Source: an uncultured Bacteroides sp. (GTDB taxonomy: Bacteria > Bacteroidota > Bacteroidia > Bacteroidales > Bacteroidaceae). From it: a stretch of DNA of 44,552 nucleotides. The DNA lies in the NCBI GenBank assembly GCA_945833835.1, contig CAMAFR010000018.1, positions 1 through 44,552 of the forward strand. The letters are read 5' to 3'. The position numbers were made by a program, and so were the translations under genes. The notes beneath the pieces were generated by a model. That model was not told where the DNA came from and did not search any database. It saw only the letters and a program-made list of their open reading frames with translations. Below, piece after piece: positions 27,515 to 36,229 of this stretch. How positions within the stretch are numbered: position 1 is the first letter of the stretch; the number at the start of each line of letters is the position of its first letter.

Positions 27515-29665
27515 ATGGCTAAGAAGAAAAAAGAGAAAAAAGGCGGGAAGCGCATGAAGAAGAAAGAGTTGGCGGAACTCATGGCCAGTTATTTCTATGC
27601 ACGGCCTGCCGACAGCGTGACATTGAAGCAGCTCTACACGGGGCTGAACCTCACGACGCATCCGCTCAAGATGCTGTGTGCCGACACGGTGGAGGAAATG
27701 CTGGAGGACGGTTTCTTGACGATGACAGAGCCGGGGCATTATCAGCTGAACGACAAGGGGCAGGTGATGACCGGCACCTTCCAGCGCAAGAGCAACGGGC
27801 GGAACTGCTTCCTGCCCGACGGAGGGGGGGAGCCTGTCCTGATAGCCGAACGCAACTCGGCCCATGCCATGAACAACGATAAGGTGAAGGTGGCCTTGTG
27901 CGCGCGCCGTCGTCGTCATGAGGCCGAAGGGCAGGTTATCGAGATTATCGAACGGGCCAACACCACCCTGGTGGGCCGCCTGAAAGTGACGCGGAACTAT
28001 GCCTTCCTGCTGACCGAGACCAACACGTTGGGGTATGATGTCTTCATCCCCAAAGACAAGCTCAAGGGCGGCAAGGACGGCGACAAGGTGGTGGCCCGGA
28101 TTACCGAGTGGCCCGAAGAGGCCCGCAATCCTTTCGGCGAGGTGGTCGATGTGCTGGGCCAGGCGGGCGACAACACCACCGAGATGCACGCCATTCTCGC
28201 CGAGTACGGCCTGCCCTATGCTTATCCGGTTAATGTGGAGGCGGCCGCCGAGAAGATTTCGGCCGAGATTACCCCTGAAGACTATGCCGAACGGGAGGAT
28301 TGCCGGGACGTGGTGACCTTCACCATCGACCCCCGCGATGCCAAGGACTTCGACGACGCGCTGTCCATCCGGCAGCTCAAGCCGGGCCTGTGGGAGGTGG
28401 GCGTGCACATTGCCGATGTGTCGCATTATGTGAAGGAAGGCAGTGTCATCGACAAGGAGGCCTTGAAGCGGGCCACGTCCGTGTATCTGGTAGACCGCAC
28501 CATCCCCATGCTGCCCGAGCGGCTGTGCAACTTCATCTGCTCGCTCCGCCCCGACGAGGAGAAGCTGGCCTATTCCGTCCTCTTCCAGCTCAACGATCGG
28601 GCCGAGGTGAAGGACTACCGCATCCGCCACACCGTCATCAAGTCCAACCGCCGCTTCGCCTACGAGGAGGCGCAGGACATCATCGAGACCGGACAGGGGG
28701 ACTACCACGAGGAGATACTGACGCTCAACCGGCTGGCGCAGCAGCTGCGGGAGCGCAGGCTGGCTGGCGGCGCCATCAACTTTGACCGCTGCGAGGTGCG
28801 CTTCGAGATAGACGAGACGGGCAAGCCCGTGAGCGTGTACTTCAAGGAGTCGAAAGAGGCCAACAAGCTGATAGAGGAATTCATGCTGCTGGCCAACCGC
28901 ACGGTGGCCGAGCACGTGGGCAAGGTGCCCCGGAACAAGAAGCCGAAGGTGTTGCCCTACCGCATCCACGACCTGCCCGACCCCGACAAGCTGGACAACC
29001 TGAACCAGTTCATCGCCCGCTTTGGCTACAAAATCCGTACGGGCGGCAGCAAGGTGGAGGTGGCGAAGTCTATCAACCGCCTGCTGGGAGATATCAGCGG
29101 GAAGAAGGAACAGAACCTGATAGAGACCGTCTCGCTGCGGGCCATGCAGAAGGCACGCTACTCCATCCACAACATCGGCCACTACGGGCTGGCGTTCGAC
29201 TTCTATACGCATTTCACCTCGCCCATCCGCCGGTATCCCGACCTGATGGTGCACCGGCTGCTCACCCGGTATGAGGCGGGCGGACGGACGGCACAGGCGG
29301 ACAAGTATGAGCCGATGTGCGAGCACAGCTCGGCCATGGAGCAGATAGCGGCCAATGCCGAACGGGCCTCCATCAAGTACAAGCAGGTGGAATTTATGAG
29401 CGAACGCCTCGGCATGGTGTTCGACGGAGTGATCTCGGGGGTCACCGAATGGGGGCTGTATGTGGAAATCAACGAGAACAAGTGTGAGGGCATGATTGCC
29501 ATGCGCGACCTGGGCGACGACTATTATGAGTTCGACGAGAAGAACTACTGCCTGATGGGCCGCCGGCGGCACCGGAAGTACAGCCTGGGCGACCCGCTGA
29601 AGATAAAGGTGGCACGTGCCAACCTGGAGAAGAAGCAGCTTGATTTCGTGCTGGCCGATGACTGA
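27515..29665 (+). CDS. rnr: Ribonuclease R
   Basis: A 716-residue processive 3'-5' exoribonuclease that digests structured RNA. A Lys-rich N-terminus (MAKKKKEKKGGKRMKKK) is followed by a helix-turn-helix-like region, two cold-shock domains (about 85-230), the RNB domain with catalytic acidic cluster D272-PR-D275-AK-D278-F-D280-D281, and a C-terminal S1 domain (GMVFDGVISGVTEWGLYVEI). HFTSPIRRYPDLMVHR is the diagnostic RNB end motif. Length fits Bacteroidota RNase R, which lack the long basic tail of the E. coli enzyme. It stands alone. Confidence 0.96.
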   Translation: MAKKKKEKKGGKRMKKKELAELMASYFYARPADSVTLKQLYTGLNLTTHPLKMLCADTVEEMLEDGFLTMTEPGHYQLNDKGQVMTGTFQRKSNGRNCFLPDGGGEPVLIAERNSAHAMNNDKVKVALCARRRRHEAEGQVIEIIERANTTLVGRLKVTRNYAFLLTETNTLGYDVFIPKDKLKGGKDGDKVVARITEWPEEARNPFGEVVDVLGQAGDNTTEMHAILAEYGLPYAYPVNVEAAAEKISAEITPEDYAEREDCRDVVTFTIDPRDAKDFDDALSIRQLKPGLWEVGVHIADVSHYVKEGSVIDKEALKRATSVYLVDRTIPMLPERLCNFICSLRPDEEKLAYSVLFQLNDRAEVKDYRIRHTVIKSNRRFAYEEAQDIIETGQGDYHEEILTLNRLAQQLRERRLAGGAINFDRCEVRFEIDETGKPVSVYFKESKEANKLIEEFMLLANRTVAEHVGKVPRNKKPKVLPYRIHDLPDPDKLDNLNQFIARFGYKIRTGGSKVEVAKSINRLLGDISGKKEQNLIETVSLRAMQKARYSIHNIGHYGLAFDFYTHFTSPIRRYPDLMVHRLLTRYEAGGRTAQADKYEPMCEHSSAMEQIAANAERASIKYKQVEFMSERLGMVFDGVISGVTEWGLYVEINENKCEGMIAMRDLGDDYYEFDEKNYCLMGRRRHRKYSLGDPLKIKVARANLEKKQLDFVLADD

Positions 29666-29746
29666 GCTGGCGGTAAAAGGCCTTCTCGCTGCGACAAAAA
29701 CGCCTCCCTGCTGTGCCTTTGTAGGCCTGTTTGTAGGGGTAGGCGG

Positions 29747-29824
29747 TTTGTCGGGCAGGGGCGGAAACGGTATATTTGTACCTATTATTGTTTATTAAAT
29801 TTGTACCTATTATTGTTTATTAAA
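29747..29824 (+). promoter_or_regulatory. Promoter with a duplicated 25-bp core, clostripain gene
   Basis: TTTG at 29747-29750, 20 bp, then TATATTTG at 29771-29778 is a complete -33/-7 pair. The 25 bp at 29775-29799 are repeated exactly at 29800-29824. The junction creates a second perfect -7, TAAATTTG at 29796-29803, for which the first TTTG (29775-29778) could act as -33 at 17 bp. The ATG at 29836 follows. The stretch 29666-29746 shows no gene. Confidence 0.75.
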
Positions 29825-29835
29825 GAAGTGACAAC

Positions 29836-31725
29836 ATGAAATCATTACGAATGCTGATGCTGCTCCTGTTGGCAGCCTGCTGCAGCGTGGGTATCTTCAC
29901 GGCGTGCAGCGATGACAAAGACGAACCGAAGGTTCCGGAGAAAGAAGACCCTGTAGTGCCGACCGACACTACGGCGGTAGACACTACCAAGGCCGACCTG
30001 AGCTATACCATCATGATGTATGGGTGTGGCGGTGGCAATCTGGACAATGAAATGGAGTTCAACGTGATGCAGGTGGCCGGTTACGGCTACTCGCCGAAGG
30101 TGAACTATGTGGGGTTACTGAAGTACTCCGCCCACTTGCAGGCTGAAGAGGGCAAGCAGGGTACCCGCCGGTTCACGATGACCAAGGAGGGGATGAAGAA
30201 CGAGAAGGCTTTTGAGGCCGACTACCGCCTGGACGACCCCCAGCACCTGGCCGACTTCATCGTGCAGTCGCAGAAAGACTTCCCGGCCTCGCACTACATC
30301 CTGGTGCTGTGGAACCACGGTGATGTGTTCAGCCTGGCCGACCAGCCCGTGGCCGACAGCTATGCGGCGGCTCCCCGCGATCTGGTGACCGACGATGTGA
30401 CGGGGCAGAGCATCTCCATCTTCGAGCAGGAAGAAGCCTACCGGCGGGCCGAGCAGGCCGGGGCGAAGAAGCTCTCCGTAATCTACTGGGACGTGTGCCT
30501 GATGAACATGATCGAGCACATCTATCAGGTAAAGGATCATACCGACTACGTCATGGGGGCCGCCCACCTCACCCCTGGACTGGGCGGTGACTATCCCGAA
30601 CTGATACATGCCTTGGAAACCAGTGCCACGCTGGAGGACGCGCTGAAGGCGTATGTGCCCAAGGCGGTGAACCAATGGAAGGTGACGGGTAATGACGTGG
30701 GGGATCTGGCGGTGACAAAGACAGCCCTGCTGGAACCGGTGGTGACGGCCGCCAAAGAGTGTTCGGACCGTCTGTGTGCCATCATCAAGGAGCCCGATAC
30801 GCAGACGGCTTTGAGTATCTGGGCCACTGCCGGCAGCAATGACAGCAATTCGGACAATCATGCCAATTATGGAAACCTCTATTTCTTCAACGAGTATGAG
30901 TCTGTCGACCTGGTCTCTACCTTTATCCGTCTGTCGGGGCACAGCAAGGATGGTTTCCTGTCGGCGGCAGCGGCCAAGTTGCGCATCGCTATGGAGAATG
31001 CCATCTTGGTGAATGACTCGCACGGCTTGCCTTCCTCCTTGGACCAGGTGAGCGTGGGACTTACCTGGCAACGTGCCAACAACTTCACGGCCCAGAGCGA
31101 AGAGGATCTGGCCGTGAAAAAGATGTCCGATCTTTATCAACTGACCGCTTTCGGAAAGGCGACGGGCTGGGGCAACTTCTTGCAGCAGAACGTGTACAAG
31201 AACATCAGGCTCCGGTATAAGTTGGCGGGAACCAATGCTGTCCAGATTTATTATGACGCGGCGAATAATCCGGGATGGTATTGTAAGTTCGACTTCTCAG
31301 ACTCAGATCCAGACGTATTGGAAGCAGTGGGGCTGAACGACTTCATATCCTTCGCCGTCCAGCAGGCCGGATTCATGAATGCCTGTCTTACCGATGCGGA
31401 TGCCAAGTCGTATTTTGAATCGTTTATCCAGCCGTACTTGTACCTGTGTCTGAGCGATACATTCCATTCGAAAATGGAGGAAAAGGAGGTGGAACGGGTA
31501 CCTGAGTTCACCTTTACCTTTACGTACATGAACGGTGAAGAGTCATCGCCCCAATTTACCTATGTGTACGATCGGGCTGCACTGGTAGCGTATCGGGCTT
31601 CCCTGGGAATCGTCGAGCCCGATGATGTAGAAGAAGAGGAAAGCGGCGACCAGCCTGAGGCCGGTGAGGAAGAAGAAGAGGAAACTCCCGAAACTGGCGA
31701 GGAAAGTGGTGAAGGCGAAGACTAA
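29836..31725 (+). CDS. Clostripain-family (C11) cysteine protease lipoprotein
   Basis: A 629-residue lipoprotein. The signal peptide ends at FTAC with Cys24, followed by SDDKDE, an acidic stretch like the Bacteroidota lipoprotein export signal, so display on the cell surface is likely. The C11 domain starts near 55 (YTIMMYGCGGGNLDNEM); the catalytic dyad is H161 in WNHGD and C221 in YWDVCLMNMIE. Members cleave after Lys or Arg and are often self-activated. The last ~35 residues are extremely acidic (EEEEEE runs), which may bind calcium or be a flexible tail. It has its own promoter and a terminator hairpin. Confidence 0.9.
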   Translation: MKSLRMLMLLLLAACCSVGIFTACSDDKDEPKVPEKEDPVVPTDTTAVDTTKADLSYTIMMYGCGGGNLDNEMEFNVMQVAGYGYSPKVNYVGLLKYSAHLQAEEGKQGTRRFTMTKEGMKNEKAFEADYRLDDPQHLADFIVQSQKDFPASHYILVLWNHGDVFSLADQPVADSYAAAPRDLVTDDVTGQSISIFEQEEAYRRAEQAGAKKLSVIYWDVCLMNMIEHIYQVKDHTDYVMGAAHLTPGLGGDYPELIHALETSATLEDALKAYVPKAVNQWKVTGNDVGDLAVTKTALLEPVVTAAKECSDRLCAIIKEPDTQTALSIWATAGSNDSNSDNHANYGNLYFFNEYESVDLVSTFIRLSGHSKDGFLSAAAAKLRIAMENAILVNDSHGLPSSLDQVSVGLTWQRANNFTAQSEEDLAVKKMSDLYQLTAFGKATGWGNFLQQNVYKNIRLRYKLAGTNAVQIYYDAANNPGWYCKFDFSDSDPDVLEAVGLNDFISFAVQQAGFMNACLTDADAKSYFESFIQPYLYLCLSDTFHSKMEEKEVERVPEFTFTFTYMNGEESSPQFTYVYDRAALVAYRASLGIVEPDDVEEEESGDQPEAGEEEEEETPETGEESGEGED

Positions 31726-31727
31726 AA

Positions 31728-31782
31728 AAATGAAGAATGAAGAGTGAAGAATGAAGAATCCTTCACTCTTCATTCTTCATTT
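31728..31782. terminator. 22-bp perfect inverted repeat, bidirectional terminator
   Basis: Arms 31728-31749 and 31761-31782 are exact complements built from the GAAGAAT-type repeat, with an 11-nt loop. The right end is inside the stop region of the nitrilase gene on the minus strand, and the left end is 2 bp past the clostripain stop, so it sits exactly between convergent genes. The same repeat family occurs at 13085-13340. Confidence 0.8.
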
Positions 31783-32536
31783 AATCCCGGTCTTCCAGTA
31801 CGGGGAATTTTTTCCGGAAAGCCCGGAGACCGTCCATGTCGAGGGTGGCGGTCAGGCTACAGGCCTTGCCGTCGGGACAGGCCGCTACGGTCTTGCCATA
31901 CGCGTCGATGAGGGCGGTGCCCCCGTTGTAGTCGCAGGCAGGGTCGGTCCCTACCCGGTCTACCCCACACACATAACACTGGTTCTCGATGGCACGCGCG
32001 CGGAGCAAGGTGTCCCAGGGTGCCCGGCGTGACGTGGGCCACGAGGCCACATAGAGCGCCACATCATAGGCATCCGGGCCTTCGGCGGCGTTGCGGGCGA
32101 AGATGGGGAAGCGCAGGTCGTAGCACACCTGCAGCAGGAACCGTACGCCCCGCCACTCGGTGATGACCTTTTGCCGGCCGGCCGTGTAACGGCGGTGCTC
32201 CCCACCGTAGGTGAACAAGTGATGTTTGTCGTAATACACCGTCTCGCCCGTAGGCTTGACGAAGTAGAAGCGGTTGTAGAACCGGCCGTCGGCCTCGGTG
32301 GCGATGCTGCCCGCAATGGCGGCATCGAGGCGTGCGGCCATCTGCCGCATCCAGCCGAGCGAGGCACCGTCTTTCTCGGCGATGCCGTCCGGTTCGGTGG
32401 CAAACCCCGTGCTCCACATTTCGGGCAGCACATACAGGTCGCTGCACGGGGCGGCCAAGATGGCCTGTTCGGCCTGCTCCCGGTTGGCCTGCGGACAGGC
32501 CCAGACAATGTCCAGCTGCAACAAGGTGATGGTCAT
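31781..32536 (-). CDS. Omega-amidase, carbon-nitrogen hydrolase family
   Basis: A 251-residue nitrilase-superfamily enzyme. The triad is E39 (LPEMWSTGF), K104 (YDKHHLF) and C138 (LQVCYDLRFP). MWSTGF and YDKHHLF are characteristic of the YafV/NIT2 omega-amidase group, which hydrolyses alpha-ketoglutaramate to 2-oxoglutarate and ammonia. It overlaps the aminotransferase gene by ATGA; an omega-amidase paired with an aminotransferase normally signals glutamine as amino donor. Last gene of the six-gene operon. Confidence 0.88.
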   Translation of the reverse strand: MTITLLQLDIVWACPQANREQAEQAILAAPCSDLYVLPEMWSTGFATEPDGIAEKDGASLGWMRQMAARLDAAIAGSIATEADGRFYNRFYFVKPTGETVYYDKHHLFTYGGEHRRYTAGRQKVITEWRGVRFLLQVCYDLRFPIFARNAAEGPDAYDVALYVASWPTSRRAPWDTLLRARAIENQCYVCGVDRVGTDPACDYNGGTALIDAYGKTVAACPDGKACSLTATLDMDGLRAFRKKFPVLEDRD

Positions 32537-33846
32537 AGGTGGTCCTCCTTGAATTGTCTCATCCGTTCCTCCAATACACTGTAAAGCTCGTCACGCATCC
32601 GCGAGGTGCAGGCCCTCACGCCCTGTTGCCGCGAGCCGGTCGTGTCCAGGTTGATGCTCGACACCCCGTAGTGAATCAGCTCCTTGACCAGCTCCGATCC
32701 GCTCATGCCGGGGAACGAGAGCGAGAAGAAGAACCCGTCGCCTATCGGCTCGTGCACATCGCGGGGATAGGTGATGGTGAACCCGTTGTCGCAGAAAATC
32801 CGCTTCATCTTCCGGGCCCGCACGGCATATTCGCGGGTGTCCTCCACAAAATTGATTTTCCCCTCGCAGCTCAGGCGCAGCATCTCGGCATAGCCCATCT
32901 GGGTGGTGGCCGTGCAGCCCGAAGTAATCATATACTGGATGCTGGCGATGAAGGTCGGCCCGAAGACCCCCTCATCGTGGTACCGCTCGGCGAACGCCGG
33001 GAAACGGCGGTCGAACAGCCGGTCGGAGATGCATACGAGCGCGATGCGCTGTCCGGCATACGAGAAAATCTTGGACGACGAGAGCAGGAGCAGGTAGTTG
33101 TCCGTATAGCGGGCCACGGTGCGCACAAAAGGAGCCTCGTAGGGGTGGCTCAGGTCGTGGCGGCTGTCCATGGCAAAGTAGGCGAGGTCTTCCACCACGA
33201 TGACGTCGTGCCGGGTGGCCAGTTCGCCGATGATGGCCAGCTCCTCCTCTTCGAGCGAGATCCAGGCCGGGTTGTTGGGGTTGCTGTACACGATGGCCGC
33301 CACGTCGCCGTCTTTCAGCTCCTCTTCCAGCTTGGTCCGAAGTGCCTGGCCGCGGTAGGGGAAGATGTCGAACTCCTTCCACTCGATGCCGAGTATCCGG
33401 AGCTGTGACTTCTGGATGGGGAAGCCCGGGTCGATGAACAGCACTTTGCCCATCTGCGGATAAGCCTTGCGCTGGCAGCAGGCGATGAAGCTGCCGAACG
33501 AGCCGGCCACGCTGCCCACCGTGGGGAGGCAGGCGCGGGGGGAGATGTCAATGTCGATGAAGGCCTTGACAAACTCGCTGGCGGCCTCTTTCAGCTCGCT
33601 GATGCCGGCGGCTGCCGGGTAGTGGGCGCCGATGCCCGCGTCGAGGGCCCTTTTCTCCGCCTCGATGCCGTAGCGGTTGGCCGGCAGGCCGGGCGAGCCC
33701 TGGTCCATGCGGATGAACGGGATGCCCGTCTGCTGCTCCAAGTATTGTGCCACCAGCAGGGTCTCGCCGATGGTGGCGTGGGAGAGGTCGGCCACGTGGT
33801 TCACGCGGGCCGCCTCTGCCACCAGTGCTTCACTGAAAATCTTCAT
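32533..33846 (-). CDS. PLP-dependent class I/II aminotransferase
   Basis: A 437-residue fold-type I aminotransferase. K259 in SSSKIFSYAGQRIAL is the PLP lysine; YSNPNNPAWISLEEEEL and VIVVEDLAYFAM contain the Asn and Asp that hold the cofactor. Its neighbours (ferredoxin-dependent 2-oxoacid oxidoreductase, arylacetate-CoA ligase, omega-amidase) suggest an aromatic or glutamine transaminase interconverting phenylpyruvate or indolepyruvate and the amino acid. Begins 7 bp after the ligase stop. Specificity rests on context only. Confidence 0.88.
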   Translation of the reverse strand: MKIFSEALVAEAARVNHVADLSHATIGETLLVAQYLEQQTGIPFIRMDQGSPGLPANRYGIEAEKRALDAGIGAHYPAAAGISELKEAASEFVKAFIDIDISPRACLPTVGSVAGSFGSFIACCQRKAYPQMGKVLFIDPGFPIQKSQLRILGIEWKEFDIFPYRGQALRTKLEEELKDGDVAAIVYSNPNNPAWISLEEEELAIIGELATRHDVIVVEDLAYFAMDSRHDLSHPYEAPFVRTVARYTDNYLLLLSSSKIFSYAGQRIALVCISDRLFDRRFPAFAERYHDEGVFGPTFIASIQYMITSGCTATTQMGYAEMLRLSCEGKINFVEDTREYAVRARKMKRIFCDNGFTITYPRDVHEPIGDGFFFSLSFPGMSGSELVKELIHYGVSSINLDTTGSRQQGVRACTSRMRDELYSVLEERMRQFKEDHL

Positions 33847-33853
33847 GTCCTTG

Positions 33854-35167
33854 TCATCTCCAGTTTTTCAGGTGTGTACGCTTGTCGTTGACGTGTTTGG
33901 CCTTGCCGTTGGAGCGCTCGATGGTGCCCGGAGGCAGGATGTGGATGTTCGGCTTGATGCCGCAGACAGACACCAGCCGGTCGTAGAGCGGCTTGATGAA
34001 CGGCATCTGCTTGGCCGGGTTGGGCGAGAAGTACTCTTCGCGGAGCTCTACGTCGAGGTCGAACGTGTCCTCGTTGTCGCGGCGGTCCACCGTGATGAAG
34101 TACTGCGGCGTGTAGACGCTGAACTCGGAGAGCACCGCCTCTATCTGCGACGGGAACACGTTCACGCCGCGGATGATGAGCATGTCGTCCGAGCGTCCCA
34201 GAATCTTGCCGATGCGCACGGCGGTGCGTCCGCACTTGCACGGTTCGTAGATGAGGTGCGTGAGGTCGCGGGTGCGGTAGCGGAGGATGGGCATGGCCTC
34301 CTTGGTGAGCGAGGTGAACACCAGTTCGCCCTCTTCGCCCGGAGCCACCGGTTCGAGCGTTTCGGGGTTGATGATTTCGGGGTAGAACATGTCCTCCCAG
34401 ATGTGGGTGCCGTCCTGGTATTCACATTCGCCGCCCACACCGGGGCCCGACATTTCCGTCAGCCCGTAGATGTCGATGGCCTTGATGCCGAACTTCTCTT
34501 CCAGTTCGCGGCGGATGCCCCAGGTCCAGGGCTCGGCCCCGAAGAAGCCGACGCGCAGCTTCAGGTCGTCTTTGCTGATGCCCATCTTGGCCATGACCTC
34601 GGTCAGGTGGAGGGCATACGACGGGGTGCAGCAGAGGGCGGTGGTGCCGAAGTCCTTCATGAGCATGATTTGTTTCTCGGAGTTGCCCGAGGAGGTGGGC
34701 AGCTGGATGGCTCCCAGCTTGCCGGCCCCGTCGTGTGCGCCGAGACCGCCCGTGAAGAGCCCGTAGCCGTAAGACACCTGTACCACATCGCCGGGACCGA
34801 TGTCGCCCACGGCCATGACGCGGGCCACTCCCTCGGCCCAGTTGTCGATGTCGTTCTTCGTATATGTGCCGACCACCGGCTTGCCGGTGGTGCCCGATGA
34901 GGCATGGATGCGGACAATCTGCTCCATGGGGACGGCGTTGAGCCCGAAGGGATACTCGTCGCGCAGGTCGTATTTCGTGGTGAACGGCAGTTTGGTGATG
35001 TCGTCAAGCGAGCGGATGTCTTCGGGCTTGAGGCCCTTTTCGTCGAATTTCCTCCGGTAGAAGGGGACTTTCTCGTAGCAGGTCTTGACGGTGTTGATCA
35101 GACGTTCTGTCTGGAGTCGGCGCATCTCCTCGCGGGACATGCATTCGATGGCAGGATTGTGTATCAT
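33854..35167 (-). CDS. paaK: Phenylacetate-CoA ligase
   Basis: A 437-residue AMP-forming ligase making an arylacetyl-CoA from the acid, ATP and CoA. The P-loop is SSGTTGKP at 90-97; YGLTEMSGPGVGGEC is the adenylate-binding motif of PaaK, and GRSDDMLIIRGVNVFPSQIE marks the hinge to the mobile C-terminal domain. YRTRDLT is also typical. The longer open frame to 35659 is a shadow of the thioesterase gene. Ior and PaaK neighbours are common in anaerobes, where the ligase may act on phenylacetate or indoleacetate. Confidence 0.94.
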   Translation of the reverse strand: MIHNPAIECMSREEMRRLQTERLINTVKTCYEKVPFYRRKFDEKGLKPEDIRSLDDITKLPFTTKYDLRDEYPFGLNAVPMEQIVRIHASSGTTGKPVVGTYTKNDIDNWAEGVARVMAVGDIGPGDVVQVSYGYGLFTGGLGAHDGAGKLGAIQLPTSSGNSEKQIMLMKDFGTTALCCTPSYALHLTEVMAKMGISKDDLKLRVGFFGAEPWTWGIRRELEEKFGIKAIDIYGLTEMSGPGVGGECEYQDGTHIWEDMFYPEIINPETLEPVAPGEEGELVFTSLTKEAMPILRYRTRDLTHLIYEPCKCGRTAVRIGKILGRSDDMLIIRGVNVFPSQIEAVLSEFSVYTPQYFITVDRRDNEDTFDLDVELREEYFSPNPAKQMPFIKPLYDRLVSVCGIKPNIHILPPGTIERSNGKAKHVNDKRTHLKNWR

Positions 35168-35208
35168 GGTGATAGGGTTTTGTTGTTTTCTATAAAAAAA
35201 AGTGGTGG

Positions 35209-35622
35209 TTACATGAGCCGGTCGAAACCGAACTCTTTGTTCAGCCGGTAGGCCAGTCCCGTCATGCAGGCAATGACGGCACCGTCCTGGTTGGTGATGC
35301 GTATGTCGCAGTAGGGCAGCCGTTGGTGATCTGCGGCCTCGGTACATTCGGCTGTCAGGCGGTCGCCGAGCTGTGCGGACCGCACGAAGGTGATGGTGTT
35401 GCTGATGCCCAGCGTGATGAGGCCGCGTGCGTTGGCCACTGCGGCGAAGGCCAGATCGGCCAGGGTGAAGAGCGCGCCGCCTTGGCATACGCCCGCTCCG
35501 TTGAGGTGGCGTTCCTCCACGGTGAGCTCGGCGCGGGCATACCCCTCGCGGATGTCGGTGAGCCGCACGCCGATGCTCTGTGCGAACCGGTCCTCGTTGT
35601 TCAGTTTCTCGATGAGTGTCAT
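35209..35622 (-). CDS. PaaI-family hotdog thioesterase
   Basis: A 137-residue single-hotdog protein. HLNGAGVCQGGALFTLADLAFAAVAN is the PaaI-type signature, with a Gly-Gly-rich helix start and the catalytic Asp in LAD; the first motif Asn is present, but Gln replaces the usual His before GG. It would hydrolyse arylacetyl-CoA esters, freeing CoA when the pathway stalls or making the acid as product. It lies between iorB and paaK with about 40-bp gaps on each side. Confidence 0.88.
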   Translation of the reverse strand: MTLIEKLNNEDRFAQSIGVRLTDIREGYARAELTVEERHLNGAGVCQGGALFTLADLAFAAVANARGLITLGISNTITFVRSAQLGDRLTAECTEAADHQRLPYCDIRITNQDGAVIACMTGLAYRLNKEFGFDRLM

Positions 35623-35662
35623 GGTGCTTATCGTTTTTTATTGAGTGGTGGGGAGACAAGGT

Positions 35663-36229
35663 TTACCGGTTGGCGGCATCGAAGGCCCGGAGGTTGGCGG
35701 CGGTCACCGCCTCTCCTTTGCGGGCGAAGACGGTGGCGATGGCCGTGCGGAGCTGCTCGGGACTGACAATCTCTAAGTACTTCGCGGCCATGCCCAGCAG
35801 GACCATGTTGGCCCCCCGAGGGTTGCCGGCCTCTCTGGCTGCCTGCTCGATGTCGAGCTGCACCACATGGGGCAGGGCGTTGAGTTCGGCGGCCAGGGCC
35901 TCCGTGTCCGGATAGTCGGGGATGTTGATGAAGGGCCTGTTGCTCGTCACGATGACTCCCTCCCGGCTCAGATAGGGCAGGTAGCGCAGCGCCTCCATCG
36001 GCTCCATCGAGATGATGAGGTCGCATCCGCCGAGCGGGATGAGGTCACTGTAGATAGGGTCGTGCGACAGGCGGAGGTTGGACTGTACGTCTCCTCCGCG
36101 TTGAGACATGCCGTGCACTTCGGCCTGCTTGAGCTGCAGTCCGGCTTTGGTGGCGGCCTCGCCGATGATGGTGGCAATCGAGAGAATGCCCTGGCCGCCT
36201 ACTCCACAAAGTATGATATCTTTTTTCAT
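35663..36229 (-). CDS. iorB: Indolepyruvate ferredoxin oxidoreductase beta subunit
   Basis: A 188-residue gamma-domain-type subunit. MKKDIILCGVGGQGILS starts with the GxGGQG loop and AEVHGMSQRGGDVQSNLRL is the family signature; IPLGGCDLIISMEPMEALRYL follows. With IorA it converts aryl pyruvates plus CoA to arylacetyl-CoA, CO2 and reduced ferredoxin, reversibly. The in-frame extension to 36289 overlaps iorA in a shadow frame; the ATG at 36229 overlaps the iorA stop by 4 bp and is the start. Confidence 0.94.
   Translation of the reverse strand: MKKDIILCGVGGQGILSIATIIGEAATKAGLQLKQAEVHGMSQRGGDVQSNLRLSHDPIYSDLIPLGGCDLIISMEPMEALRYLPYLSREGVIVTSNRPFINIPDYPDTEALAAELNALPHVVQLDIEQAAREAGNPRGANMVLLGMAAKYLEIVSPEQLRTAIATVFARKGEAVTAANLRAFDAANR

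Noticed and set aside
27344..29572. A 742-codon open frame antisense to rnr
   Set aside because: It mirrors the rnr gene in a GC-rich genome and has the low-complexity His/Val/Gly-rich composition of an antisense shadow; rnr has clear motifs and domains.
35623..35662. Missing small gene between iorB and the thioesterase
   Set aside because: The 40-bp gap is too short and shows no start-stop frame; it is an ordinary intergenic spacer.
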